From positions 9,152,501 through 9,216,500 of the forward strand of contig CM076958.1 in NCBI GenBank assembly GCA_039566865.1: DNA of 64,000 bases, read 5' to 3'. The translations under genes were made by a program, and so were the position numbers. This stretch comes from Aurelia coerulea (lineage: Eukaryota > Cnidaria > Scyphozoa > Semaeostomeae > Ulmaridae). The notes below the pieces were generated by a model. The model saw only the letters and a program-made list of their open reading frames with translations, ran no database searches and was not told the DNA's origin. Shown one piece after another: positions 47,015-58,400 of the stretch; positions within the stretch are counted from its first letter, which is position 1, and each line of letters starts with the position of its first letter.

Positions 47015-47935
47015 CTAAAAAGGTAAATATTTTGAGAACAAGATGAAATACATGTATTTTTCTTTATAAGAAACTAAGAATTTGGGCCAGTACTGACAGT
47101 TTCTTAAATTATCAGATTTTCAGTACTCAGAGTTCCTTACGAGTTTCTTAGGGGTTCCATAACAATCTTCATGTTCACTACCTGTGCCCTCGTGAACATT
47201 TCAAATAAGGTTTTTAAAGCCTTTCCACGGTCTAGACATTACTCAAGTACCTTACGAGTAATATGATACAGGAAACAAGTGAAAATAAAGTGAAAATATG
47301 GTAAAGGATTTCCTTTATCAAAATAAATAGTTTTATTCACTTAAATTTTCCCAGTACTGGAGTTTGTTAATTTTTGGCGATCTGAGAATTGAGTTTTTAT
47401 GGGTAGTTTCTTATAAAAGAAATACGTGCAACTCCAGGGACGTAGGAAGCATCTCCAACTTGAGGGGGCACGACACTTCAAGGGCACCTTTTTCATTAAG
47501 CTAAAGGGGCAGTTCCTGGAAATTAAAAGGGCACCTCTTTGTTTATTGCAAAATCTTGGGGGGGGGGGCACATGCCCCCAGTGCCCCCCGGTTCCTACGT
47601 CTCTGTGTAACTCCTTTGAGTATAACTTGAGAATGAAACTTGAGAATGAAACTCGTTTTTGAAAGTTGGGTCAGGTAATGAAGGCTCAGAAACTACTATA
47701 TTGATTACTTAAGTCCTTTGTGTCCATGTGGTAAACCTTGCTCGACAGGCTGTCAACGGAAGCGATGGCATCAAATCAAAAAGTACAGGAAAAAAGGGAT
47801 TCTAAATAATTCTGATTAATAACTCCGGATAATTGAGTATGACTGCCGTCAACCATTTTTGTCTCACAGACTTCGACCTGTCGAGGTTTTTCGTAGACTA
47901 CATAGCACATATTTAGGATCTCAGATTATGCTTAC
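47015..47935. other. HECT-B intron 4 containing a hAT MITE
   Basis: The MITE 47435-47605 lies here. A motif TTTCTTATAAAA recurs as in other repeats of the window. No gene. Confidence 0.5.
47427..47613. mobile_element. hAT-type MITE, 171 bp
   Basis: The element 47435-47605 starts CAGGGACGTAGGAAGC and ends GGTTCCTACGTCTCTG. Flanks TGCAACTC and TGTAACTC are an 8-bp duplication with one mismatch. Related sequence (GGGCACGACACGTCAAGGGT) lies inside the 2.05-kb hAT relics at 21722 and 38411. Confidence 0.8.
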
Positions 47936-48122
47936 CGACACGAGAACTTTCATCTGATGCTGATGGCATTTGGCTGTTTGACAATAGCTCATCAACAGCC
48001 AGTTCAACTGACATGCTATTTGAGAGAGCATCCTCAATTTCATTCAGTGGTCGCGACGGAAAGATTGCCTGCAGTTGTGAAAGATCACCTTGCTTGTCTT
48101 GAGTTTCTTCAGTAGGTGTGCC
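47936..48122 (-). CDS. HECT-B exon 4: CUE-like ubiquitin-binding segment
   Basis: The exon has 62 codons and one base. It encodes DLSQLQAIFPSRPLNEIEDA and SVELAVDELL. The FP and LL signatures at CUE spacing suggest a ubiquitin-binding three-helix bundle. The acceptor (GATAG) has a weak pyrimidine tract but is the only site matching phase; the upstream frame is closed. Confidence 0.75.
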
Positions 48123-48330
48123 CTATCAACGTAATTGATAGATTCTTTAATAGGGGTTTGATTTGGAATACTTTTCATTGCAAATAGCATTTCAGCACCT
48201 TCAACGCCCTTCGCATTTGGAATTATTGCACTGTGAGGTCTGCATTGCATTTCAGCGAACTTTTTGGTAAATCAAAGAGAGAGAACAATTGATACATATC
48301 ATGAAGTTGTAGAATTCGTTTTGGATTTAA

Positions 48331-48466
48331 AGAACGCCGGTCAACCAGCATCCTTTGCGGTCGCGCTTTGCTGAGCACTGGTATGTACGATGTCATATGA
48401 AAATGGCCGCCGCAGTCGAAAGGCAAAATGGGAAGCGCGCAAAGGATGCTGGTTGACCGGCGTTCT
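48331..48466. mobile_element. 136-bp foldback with 29-bp perfect TIR
   Basis: The arms 48331-48359 and 48438-48466 are exact inverted repeats (AGAACGCCGGTCAACCAGCA...). The centre contains AATGGCCGCCGCAGTCG. No matching flanks. It could be a MITE or a structured regulatory sequence. Confidence 0.6.
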
Positions 48467-49046
48467 CACCAATTATCCATTGTTCATCCATTGTTTTCTG
48501 CAGTTTGTTTGGTGGCTTCACCAAAGCCACCAAAGAGAAACGGTTAAAAATCCACTTATATCACAGCAATCGTAGAAGATATAAATGTTTTGGTTTGTTC
48601 CTTATTAGTGAAGTACAATGATCTATGTCCAAAAGGCACTTATTATTTTGAAAAAAATATTGAATATCCCGTGTGATATCACCTTTCAAAAAACTGCAAA
48701 AAGCGTCGTTTTGTTTACATTTTGACGACGGAGCCCTTTAAAGAGCTCTTTTACCCGAGCTTTTTATGGGGACTGGGTGGGGTGCTTGTATACCGTTTCT
48801 TCATAGCTGCATGAAAGCCAGTACAGCAAAGCAGCATAGCTATAACGTATTTCCATTGATTATTGGTGAAACATTTTGAAAAAAGATGCTTTTGTCTATC
48901 ACTCAGGGCGGCCGTTGAGAGAGGGGCCAAGCCCCAGGGTTATGGACGGAAGGGGGCTCCCGGCACCGGGGCAGCGCTGGAAATTTATGCCTGTAATACG
49001 TTGAACAGAATCGCCACACATTTCAACCTCATCAAGACAAACATAC

Positions 49047-49188
49047 CATTCTTGTGGAAGATATATCCACGTGATATTCTTCAGTTGCTCCAGAGCTGAC
49101 ATTTTTCGTTTCTTCCTGCTTCTCCTCATCTGTTGAGTTCTCTTCGTCTTTTTCGATGGTTGGAAAGTAATCCATCAACGTTTCATTC
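49047..49188 (-). CDS. HECT-B exon 3: acidic linker
   Basis: The acceptor is AATTTTAG and the donor AATG|GTATGT. It encodes NETLMDYFPTIEKDEENSTD and further Glu-rich text. The first base completes the AG|G codon from exon 2. It is likely flexible. Confidence 0.72.
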
Positions 49189-50350
49189 CTAAAATTTTTT
49201 GCAAGGAAAAAAATTTGAAGTGAAATATAAGCTACAAGCATTATCTCATTCTACAAGCATGGCTAGTAGAGGGCCTCAATTCAAACAGGAGTACTTTTTC
49301 GGCACCTAGTAAAACCTACAGTGTAGATCTGGAGTTAATATTGTTGGAATTTTTGTTATTAAAGTTTAGAATACCGACATTATCTCTTCAGTGACAAATC
49401 TAGGTATTTCCTCTCTTGATTTTTATAAAACCCGTTTCAACTTTACATTATTCTATTTACATGACTAAATACCTTTAAATCTGAAGCAAAGTTCAAGAGC
49501 AAGGGTGTAGTATACTCAATGAAATGTCAAGCTGAAAAATCCTTAAAAATTGTGAAGACTGCTTTATTCCAATGCTGGAGATGCTGCAATGTGCCAACTT
49601 CGGCCAACTTAAAGGAAAACATGATGGACTACAGTAAAAACCGCATACAAGAACCTTATAATTTTGCAAGTTAGCCTGCAGAGGTTCTTATGCTTTGGGT
49701 ATTTAGTAGGAAATGAGGCTGTTCAGGTTCTTAAATTGGTTCTTATTCTATTCAGGGCTTTGAGGAATTTATTTTCAAATTAAAACTTGAGGCATATTAT
49801 TTACTGTCAGTTCACATAGCTTGAGCAACAGAATTTTTGGAAGAATCAGAAAAGCCTTCATAAGCGATAAGCTTCTCATCAGATAACATAACAAGTTACG
49901 ATCCTTCCACAAACTTCTGTTGTGAATAAAACTCAATGATATCTACAAATAAGAACCTATTTAAATTTTAGGCTCAATAGGTTTTTATGCAATGGAGATC
50001 TAATTGCAAAATTTCAGCCAGCAGATTCTTAATGCACCAGATTCTTATACGCGGGTTTTTACTGTACACATTGGGGAAACGGGCAAGAAGCGTACGAGAA
50101 CCGGAAGGGGGGAGGGGTACTTAGTATATTTGGTCGACGGAGATGTGCCGTGGGTGGATATTTTGTTGGATCGGGTCGTTTTTTGGTCAAATTTACATGT
50201 TCTGGAGTACATTTTCACTGGACTATAATTTTGAGCTAAACATTCTGGAGCAGGTTAAAAATTCGTTGGCACACACCCGTACACATTTAAAGTGCCCCCC
50301 CCCCGGGTACGAGGATAAATCAACGAACACGAATATAAGAGGCTGTTTAC
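49189..50350. other. HECT-B intron 2
   Basis: AT-rich with a C-run near 50297. No gene or defined repeat. Confidence 0.5.
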
Positions 50351-50442
50351 CTGGACTTCTTTGAGTGCTCATTTTCTAGATGATCTTGCATGATGTTAAT
50401 TGCAATAAATTCATGACATTGAAGGCATTGAACTGTCGGCAT
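50351..50442 (-). CDS. HECT-B exon 2: UBZ-like C2H2 zinc finger
   Basis: The acceptor is ACATTTCAG and the donor CCAG|GTAAAC. It encodes MPTVQCLQCHEFIAI and QDHLENEHSKK with C-x2-C-x11-H-x4-H spacing, like ubiquitin-binding UBZ fingers. Its ATG could serve as a start, but exon 1 joins it in phase 0. Confidence 0.75.
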
Positions 50443-51289
50443 CTGAAATGTGAGGTATTTACTCGTACTTTATTTTTGAAATAAATTAAGAACGTGAAAT
50501 TAAATTATGCTGCGTTAAATCTCAAAAGGAAAGAACCTGCAATTTCCATATTTACGTACACCTATTTCTATTTCCTCTCAGATTGCCTAAAAGCCCTTTG
50601 AGTACTATTTGAAGTTTCTGTAACTTTTTTTCATTAACATAATCTCTGAAAGTCGAAGCATATCCTTGCTTGCTTCTCAGTGGCGTCGTGGGAGCATGAT
50701 TTTAGGGGGGGCCAAGGGTCAGAATTTTCCGACAAAGAGACATTTTTGCCGACAAAAATTAAACAGGAATATAACGTATAAAAAGTGGCAAAATGTCTCA
50801 GAACTTTTGTCATATAAAAGTTCCATAATAGCGAAGAATTTTTCAAAGGGACAAAGCAGTCCTGTTAAGAAGCGATTCTTGTTGGAGGTGAGGCTGCTGT
50901 CGAGACGTGATTGGTGTTGAAGGTGAGGCTGAAGCTATATGCGCAAGGACGGTGGAAAACTGGGGGTCCGGGGGCTTGCCCCTGGGAAAATTTTCTTTGA
51001 CCACGCCCTTTAGATCGTTGCAAAACGCCCCTATTTTGAAGATTCTACTATTTGTTTTTCATGGGAAATTTCGAAAAAAGGAGCTCAAAAGCACTGAAAA
51101 TAGATCGTTTTCAAATTTTAGATATCAACGCGATAGCTTGATATAAATCTTCATTTCTATAAGCATCTGTTTACAGAAACTGAAAGTAATCCCATCTTAG
51201 TAATCACTTCCATCTTCCTCAACAATACTTTTGGTAGGAAAATGGCCCAATTATTCAAGAAACTGCCTACCATACCAGCCCCGGACCTT
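50443..51289. other. HECT-B intron 1, transposon remnants
   Basis: It holds a CAGTGGCGTCGTGGGAGC end (50680) with a GGGGGGG tract and a GGGGTCCGGGGGCTTGCC / CCACGCCCTTTAGATCGT segment (50964-51025) shared with 11390 and 23940. No gene. Confidence 0.5.
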
Positions 51290-52246
51290 AGTTTCTTATT
51301 AAAAAAGTGAGTGTATAGCTGGAGGAGTAGGCGAAAACGAAACGAGAGACGGATAGATATCTGGGGGCAAAGAAAACAAAATTTAGTGTTTTCAAATTAG
51401 GATTCTGCAAACTTTATTCTCATGATAAAATTTTTCCACTTTGATTTGAATGTGACAAAAGAAGAAATTTCAAATAAATAACAAGGCCGTCATTCAATGT
51501 AGCGAAAGCTTCCCCGGCATTTTCCCGGTGAAGCGGGATTCCCGTTCAACCGAGATCTCGCCTCATATAGCTTTATCACATAAAACAGAACGAGCATTCA
51601 CATGAGAAAGTATTTCCCGCCGAGATGTCGCCTGAACTCTACCGGGATCCCGCCCAGCCGAGGAAATATTTTCCCATATGAACACATTTTCCCGGCTAGG
51701 CAGGGAAACTTCTTTTGTTTATCGTTAATCCTTTCGAATCCTTTGGCGTCAGAGACAAAGCGCTATTGTTTTAATTTCCCGGCTTGCCGGGAAAACTTCT
51801 CTCATGTGAATGGTCAAAGAATATTACCTCGGCTGATCGAGTTTCCCGGTGAAACGGGAAAATGCCGGGGAAACTTTTTCCATATGAACAGGGCCTAAGA
51901 AGGAGTCACTTGTTAAATTTCAAAATTATCTTCAAACTAAATTAAACCGTAGCAATTTCGTTAAGCACATCAATATCCATATACTTAAGTGCCAACCACC
52001 TGCCTAAAGTCTTCCAGGAATGTGATAAAAGTGATATCAAGGATATTCTTGCCTTGGAATGGTTTCTTTCCGTTTTCCCTTTGTGTTTATACTTCTTGCC
52101 TTCCTCACGGAAAACTTTTGTCATAGCGATAAAGTTTGTAGAATCCTAATTTGAAAACGCTAACATTTTGTTATCTTTGCCCCCAGATAATCTATCCGTT
52201 TCTCATTTTGTTTTGGCCTACACTCATTTTTTTTGTAAGAAACCGC
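51290..52246. mobile_element. TIR element with about 115-bp arms and a nested inverted repeat
   Basis: The arms 51290-51421 and about 52133-52246 are imperfect inverted repeats (GGATAGATATCTGGGGGCAA against CCCCCAGATAATCTATCC). Inside, 51508-51560 and 51825-51880 form a second inverted pair (CTTCCCCGGCATTTTCCCGG and its complement). Non-coding. Confidence 0.65.
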
Positions 52247-52448
52247 TTATAAGGAACGGTAGGCTCGATTTTTCAAAAGCTAAGAAACAACCCTACCTGA
52301 ATTGAAAAAGCTAAGAAACTTTTGCAATTTACAGTTTTAATTTTCCTATCGCACTCGCAAAATGTTTTGACACTGTACAGTTATAGCGTCTGTTTGGACA
52401 TTATTTTGAGTGCGAATTATTTTATTTACTTGTTTTGAGATCTTACTA

Positions 52449-52740
52449 CACTCTTTTTTTTTTATAAGAATATTGTTTATAAGAATATTCAGGCTCAGAA
52501 TCATCCAAATTTCAAGAATATTATGAGAATATTGCTCAGCCTCAGCTCGCATATTTGTGTCTCATTTTCCAGCAGTTGCCTGTCTTGCGATGTTCACAAG
52601 ATTCTTATTGTTACAATTGCTTAAGTTTTTCTTTCATTCGACCATTTCTTCATAATGATATGACAATTCTTTGAACTATGTTCCCTTGAAACCATATCAG
52701 ATTTGAAAAAATAAGAATACTTTAAGAATATGTTAAGGTA
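52449..52740 (+). mobile_element. Left part of a TA-flanked MITE split by an insertion
   Basis: It starts CACTCTTTTTTTTTTATAAG after TA (52447-52448) and is about 95% like 62999-63286. Its right terminus lies at 61871-61921, ending before TA (61922-61923). 9.1 kb including BEL-2 separates the halves. Confidence 0.7.
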
Positions 52741-54933
52741 GGGGACCAGGCGAGAATTTATTTTCTTCATTTTAAACCCCAGAGACATGAAATTATGCTT
52801 GTAACACAAACTTTATATGCTGATTACGAATATACAGCTTCTAAAAATAGCATTTGGTTGCCATGGAAATCAGGAAACAAAAGAAAAAAGTCACTTCGCT
52901 TTTGGATCCTTAATATTCTAACTTTTAACAGATATTTAAGTGTGCAAGGTGTCATTTTGAAGCTGAAGCTTTGTGTTGTGCAGGGAATTGGTTTATTTTG
53001 ATGCAGTAGATACTAATTTTTCTAAATTTGCACTTTTAATTAGTTGTCGGTGATTGATTTCATCTTGTTACTTTGGACTTCTCTCTCTGCTATCATGTTT
53101 CTCAAACAAGCAATCTGTACTATTCCCTGCACTCTACAGAAACTAAGCTACAAAATGGTGTATAGGATGATGATTTTCCTCCAGCCAACATCAAGATTAG
53201 CTTTCCAAGAGTTATTACAGTATGCGCGAAACCAAAACTGAGAAAAAGCCATTTGAAAAAGTAACAACAGATTATTTCATGTGTTTTGCAAATAGGAGTG
53301 CAATGCAACAACACAAATAGACTGAAGCAATATCTTAGATGTCAAACTTCTGTCTGATCATTAATTAAGCACCATTTCAATCCATTTCAATCAGTGGCAG
53401 AGCCATGGGGGATGGGGGGTCAAGTCCCCCATTTATTCCCAAAGGTCAGTCTCTGCTAAGTTTTCTAATTCCATCAAGAAAATGTCTTAGAAGGGGTTAG
53501 GGAGTTATATTTAGAGTTTGATAGATAAACAAGGATGTTTCCTGAGGGTCAAAAGGCATTTCCTGGGTACAAAAAGGGTGTGGTCCTACAAATTCCCCAG
53601 TGCTTATGCCCCCAGACTCCTATCTGCGTTCGCCGCCTTCACTTTTGTGTGGCTTGTGTCACCATTGATTTTCAAACCACAAACAAAGAGTTTGGTTATA
53701 AATAAATATCTTTATGTCAGTATCAGCATCAAATCAGTCATTTCTGCAAATGGCTTCTTCATCGCCAAGTACCATCAATCATATGCATATGACGCAGCAA
53801 TGTTGAGAGTGCTCTCGTTGTCTGGTGGTAGGAAATGCACCAATTTCTGCATATTGCTGGTGTATTGTATCAACTGACTTTAAAGCAACTTCATCAAACG
53901 TTTCTTTGCTGGTAGTTTCAATTTTTATTTAGTTCTTTGATAAGAATACTTATTTGGGCAGTCTGGCATGTTCATTGTAGTTGACCAGCCTTTCATTGCC
54001 ATATGTTACCACAACCATGTCCATACCAATGCTAATTGCTAACCAATGCAAAAACTGATCTCTAGTGTTTACTTCAAAGGGTTGATTTGTTGACTGGGAA
54101 CCACCCATCCTCTCACTGAGGTAGCCTTGGTTGATCACTGTTTCACATAACAACAGTAAACATTCCCATAGCACAAAATCCCATGTGTTACCTTCAATGT
54201 ATGTGTGGAATTCCATGCCTGGCATCGATCTTTACAATCTGGGCAGCATAAACAAGACAGCAATCTATGCAGGAGACCTTGTCAACAATCAATAAACACC
54301 TTTCTGAACTCTCTGGCTCAGTTTGCTACGTTATCTCAACCATTCTTTCGAATTTGAATCCAAAGAATTGAAGATTCTTCGAGATGGTTGAAGGGGCTTT
54401 ATTGATTATTCAGCTATGATCACGATGGGCCTAGCCTAGCTTCCGTCGTCTTCTTCAACTGCTATTTTTACAGCAACAGGCTTGTTTCTTCTTCTGTTTC
54501 TAACACCTTTGAAGTGATTAAACTGGGTCTTTCCCATGTTGACAGACAATTTTGTTATATATGTGAAGATACTTTGCAATTTAGAATTATTTGCGAGCAA
54601 ACTCTAACGAGTGAAGAGAAAACTGACTGAAATATTTACACGCGCCTCAGCGGCATCAGCTGATCTCAACGGCCAATGAGATTTCGTTATTTTGGATATC
54701 AGCCAATCAGATCGCATATTTTCCAGCCTCGTAACCAGAATGATTGAAGCTAGGTTTTGCATAGGGATAAAAAGCGTCACATTTCAGCTTATAGTACACG
54801 AAGTACTAAAAAGAGCGGCATTTTCGAAAAGACCAAAGAGAAAGCTTTCGAATGGTATATAGGTTTTTGGGGATACCATTACGGGCAGGGTACGAACATC
54901 AGACACAAGCGAAGCTGTTTTTGTCAAAATCTA
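52741..54933. other. HECT-B intron 1, sequence left of BEL-2
   Basis: A CAGTGGCAGAGCCATGGGGG fragment with GGGTGTGGTCC text is at 53392-53625. The minus-strand frames 53950-54225 and about 53780-53935 are listed separately. The remainder is unassigned. Confidence 0.45.
53780..54225 (-). pseudogene. Unrecognised coding-like relic
   Basis: The frame 54225-53950 (91 codons) contains FVLWECLLLLCETVINQGYL and MDMVVVTYGNERLVNYNEH. Just downstream another frame reads ETFDEVALKSVDTIHQQYAE. The composition looks like protein sequence, but I recognise no family and cannot place introns. It may be a transposon or gene fragment lying in HECT-B intron 1. Confidence 0.35.
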
Positions 54934-55327
54934 TGTTGTGAATTGCATGGATTTTATTGTCGTCTTTGTATATAATGTAGCGCATAATTAGCATAATTAG
55001 AGTAGTTTTAGAACACGAGACTGGAACGATGAGGAAGGAGTTGAGATTTTGAGAATTGAGATTGAGAGTGGACTTTTACGGAGATTTGAGACTCGACTGA
55101 CGAGTAGATTGATATAGTTTAGAGTGGAAGATTAAGAGATACGTGTTACGTTGAGAATTGGAGGAGAACGATTTATAGACATATGGATACAGGGTTTTCG
55201 TATTGTAAATAGTTTTGTAAATATATCGTTTGTTGCGAAAGGACGCCATCAGCTTGTTATATATAATTTGTTCGGATCGCTCGAAGAGACTATTTTGAAA
55301 TTTCTGAATTATTGAAGATCCATAACA
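54934..55327 (+). repeat. BEL-2 5' LTR
   Basis: It runs TGTTGTGAATTGCATGG to GAAGATCCATAACA. It has TG...CA ends and TATATAATG near its start (about 54970). Confidence 0.92.
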
Positions 55328-55345
55328 TGGTGCCGTGACCCGGGA
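55328..55345 (+). promoter_or_regulatory. BEL-2 primer-binding site
   Basis: TGGTGCCGTGACCCGGGA follows the LTR directly. This is the usual position and style of a tRNA-complementary primer site; the tRNA is not identified. Confidence 0.75.
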
Positions 55346-55405
55346 ACAGCTGATGGACAATTATTATTGATTTATTTTTCGCAGAAAGTTTAGTAAAGAG
55401 GAGTT

Positions 55406-58400
55406 ATGTCTTTATTAAAGAGGAAATCGATCGCGCGGATCGGACTTCGAACGAGTATAGAGAAAATGGCAGCCGCCGTTAAAGATAAATTAGACAAGTA
55501 CAATGACTCATTACGAGATGAACTGATTGCGAACAGCGCATTTATTGAAGAACAGTTAAGAGAGTTGAAAACATTTGACGTCGAATTGCTTGAGTATATA
55601 GCTGAAGACGATATTGAGAAAGATGTAATTGAAAGCGCGGATTTCGCCGCAAAGCACCGCGTTTTATTGGCGAGAATTAAATCGAAAACCTTGGTTACTC
55701 CTGTATTGCATCAGACTCCGGCAGTACCAAGTCAAGTATCGAGAAATAATGTTGTTAAATTGCCGTTCTTGCATGTGCAGAAGTTTGGTGGAGATCCAAC
55801 TGAGTGGAGTTCGTTTTGGGACGTTTTTGCGTCAGCGATTGACAAGAACGATGAACTGGAGCCTGTTCAAAAGTTCAACTATCTGAAATCTTATTTGTAT
55901 GGTGATGCCGCGCGTGCTATCGAAGGTTACAAGCCTACTAATGAGACTTACGTCGAGGCCGTAAGATTATTGCAAGAAAGATTTGGACATCGACAAGTGA
56001 TTATTTCTAGTCATATGAGTAAATTCAAAGAGATGAAAGAAGTGAAGAGTATTGCGAATGTGAAAGAGTTGCGAAATCTTTATGATAAAGTTGAATCGAA
56101 TTTCCGCAGCCTGGAGAGCGTTGGAGTTTCAATGGAAACGTACGGTACATTTTTAACCCCTGAGATATTGAAGTTATTGCCACAAGAATTGCGTATTATT
56201 TTGACTAGAAAAATGCCCGACACGTGGAATTTAGAATTGTTATTGAGAGAATTAAAAGAAGAACTAAATGTACGAGAAAAGTGCATGTTTGCATTTGCTG
56301 CCACGCCCCCCGAGAAGAAAGAGGAAGTTTATACCCCGTCCGTTCAGCCGTCGCGGTTTCAAAGAAGTCAGCCTACCGCTTCTATTTTGTACGCAGGAGC
56401 TAGGAGAAATGACCAAAATCAAAATGGAGAGAAAACGAACACGTTTGTATGTATCTTTTGTTGCAGTAGAGATCATTTATCGAGAAATTGCGACATTGTA
56501 ACTGATCACAGAGCTCGCCGAGACATTTTAAGACAGAAAGGCAGATGCTTTATTTGTATGCGCAGTGGACATCTCGCGCGTGATTGCCGATCTCAGTTTG
56601 GGTGTTTCAAATGTAAAGGAAAACACCACTCTGCAATATGCGATTCCTACAAGAGACCTACAGAGGCGCAAGGAGCTGCTGCAGCGACCATTGCAGAACC
56701 AAGAGCAAAAATAACAACAAACATGCACATTTCAAGTAAAACGAGCGTTCTGCTGCAGACTGCGAGAGCCGAAATTACATCGCCTGAGAACGACGCGAAG
56801 AAAGCAGTTGTACGCATGGTGTTCGATTCTGGGAGCCAGAAATCTTATGTCACAAGGAAATTGAAGAATGATTTAAATTTGAAAGTTATTGGGAGAGAAA
56901 GGCTACTGATCAAAGCATTTGGAGACGAGCGTCCACGAATGAGAGACTGCGACATAGTACAGATTGCCGTAAAAACTCTAGATGGAATGCAGATTTATAT
57001 TTCCGCATACGTCGTTCCGACGGTTTGTTCGCCGATTTCAAACCAAGTATTGGCCTTGGCCGTTGACAAATACCCACACCTCAAAGGATTGCAACTTGCT
57101 GATTTCCAACCGGGAGACGAATCAGAGATCGAGAAGCCCTCCGAGATTCTAATTGGAAATGACATGTTTTGGCTATTTGTTGAAGATGAAGTTATTCGTG
57201 GAAATGAAGCTAACGGACCCGTTGCGATGAAAACAAAGCTGGGTTATATCGTGTCTGGTCCAGTCGATGTGGTGAGTGAAAATGGTAGTTTTTCTTCACA
57301 TGTTATGAGAGTTGAGGCAAATTGTTTTGAGGAAAGGGAGGCGGACCCTTTGATTAATGATATCAAGAAATTTTGGGAGGTTGAGTCTGAGGGAGGCAAA
57401 GTTTTGAATAAAAACCCTTCTATTGATGGTCAGTTTGAAGCTGACATAGCTTTTGTTGATGGAAAATATCAGTGTAAAATGCCCTTTAAGGATGAGCATC
57501 CTTTGCTTCCAGATAATTACACTGTTGCTAAATCAAGATTGAATTCATTACTTTATCGTTTGAAAGCCAATCCTAAGCTTGCGACAGAGTATGATAATGT
57601 GATTAAGGATCAATTAGAGAAAGGGATTGTTGAAAAAGTCGATTTGAATGAGCCCACTGAAGTAGGAAAGGTTTCATATTTGCCTCACAAAATGGTAATT
57701 AGGGAAGACAAAGACACTACTAAATTTAGAGTTGTTTTTGATGCATCAGCGAAGAAGGAGGGGCCTAGTTTGAATGAATGTTTGAATGCAGGGCCTGCTC
57801 TTCTGCCTATGTTAGTCGATATCTTGATGCGTTTTCGTCTGAATAAAGTAGTGCTTTTAGGGGACATTGAGAAGGCATTTTTGAATGTGTCTATTGATCC
57901 GAGTCAAAGGGACTATCTGAGGTTTTTGTGGGTGGAAAACATTGAGTCAGATGAGCCTGAAATTGTTGTTCTTAGATTTACTAAATGTGTATTTGGAATA
58001 ATTTGCAGCCCGTATATTTTAAACGCTACAATTCGCCACCATCTGGAACTTTATAAAGAAACAGATGCTGATTTTGTTGAAAATGTTCGGAGTTCTTTAT
58101 ATTGCGATGATTATGTCTCTTCATTTGAGAGTGAATCTGAGGCCTTTGAACAGTACGAGAAATTAAAACACTGTTTCAGAGATGCAGGTTTTAATATGCG
58201 AAAATGGAAGTCCAACTCTAAAAGCTTGATTGGCAAAATCAAAGAGAATGAAATTGAGAAATTTTCGAAGGAAAGTGAAACCAAAACAGAGGTTTCGTCA
58301 AAAATTGAAAACGAGGCTGATATTCCAAAACCTGAAAAAGTTCTTGGAATTTCTTGGAATCCAGAAGCTGATAAGCTGATTTTTGAGTTTGAGAAAATTT

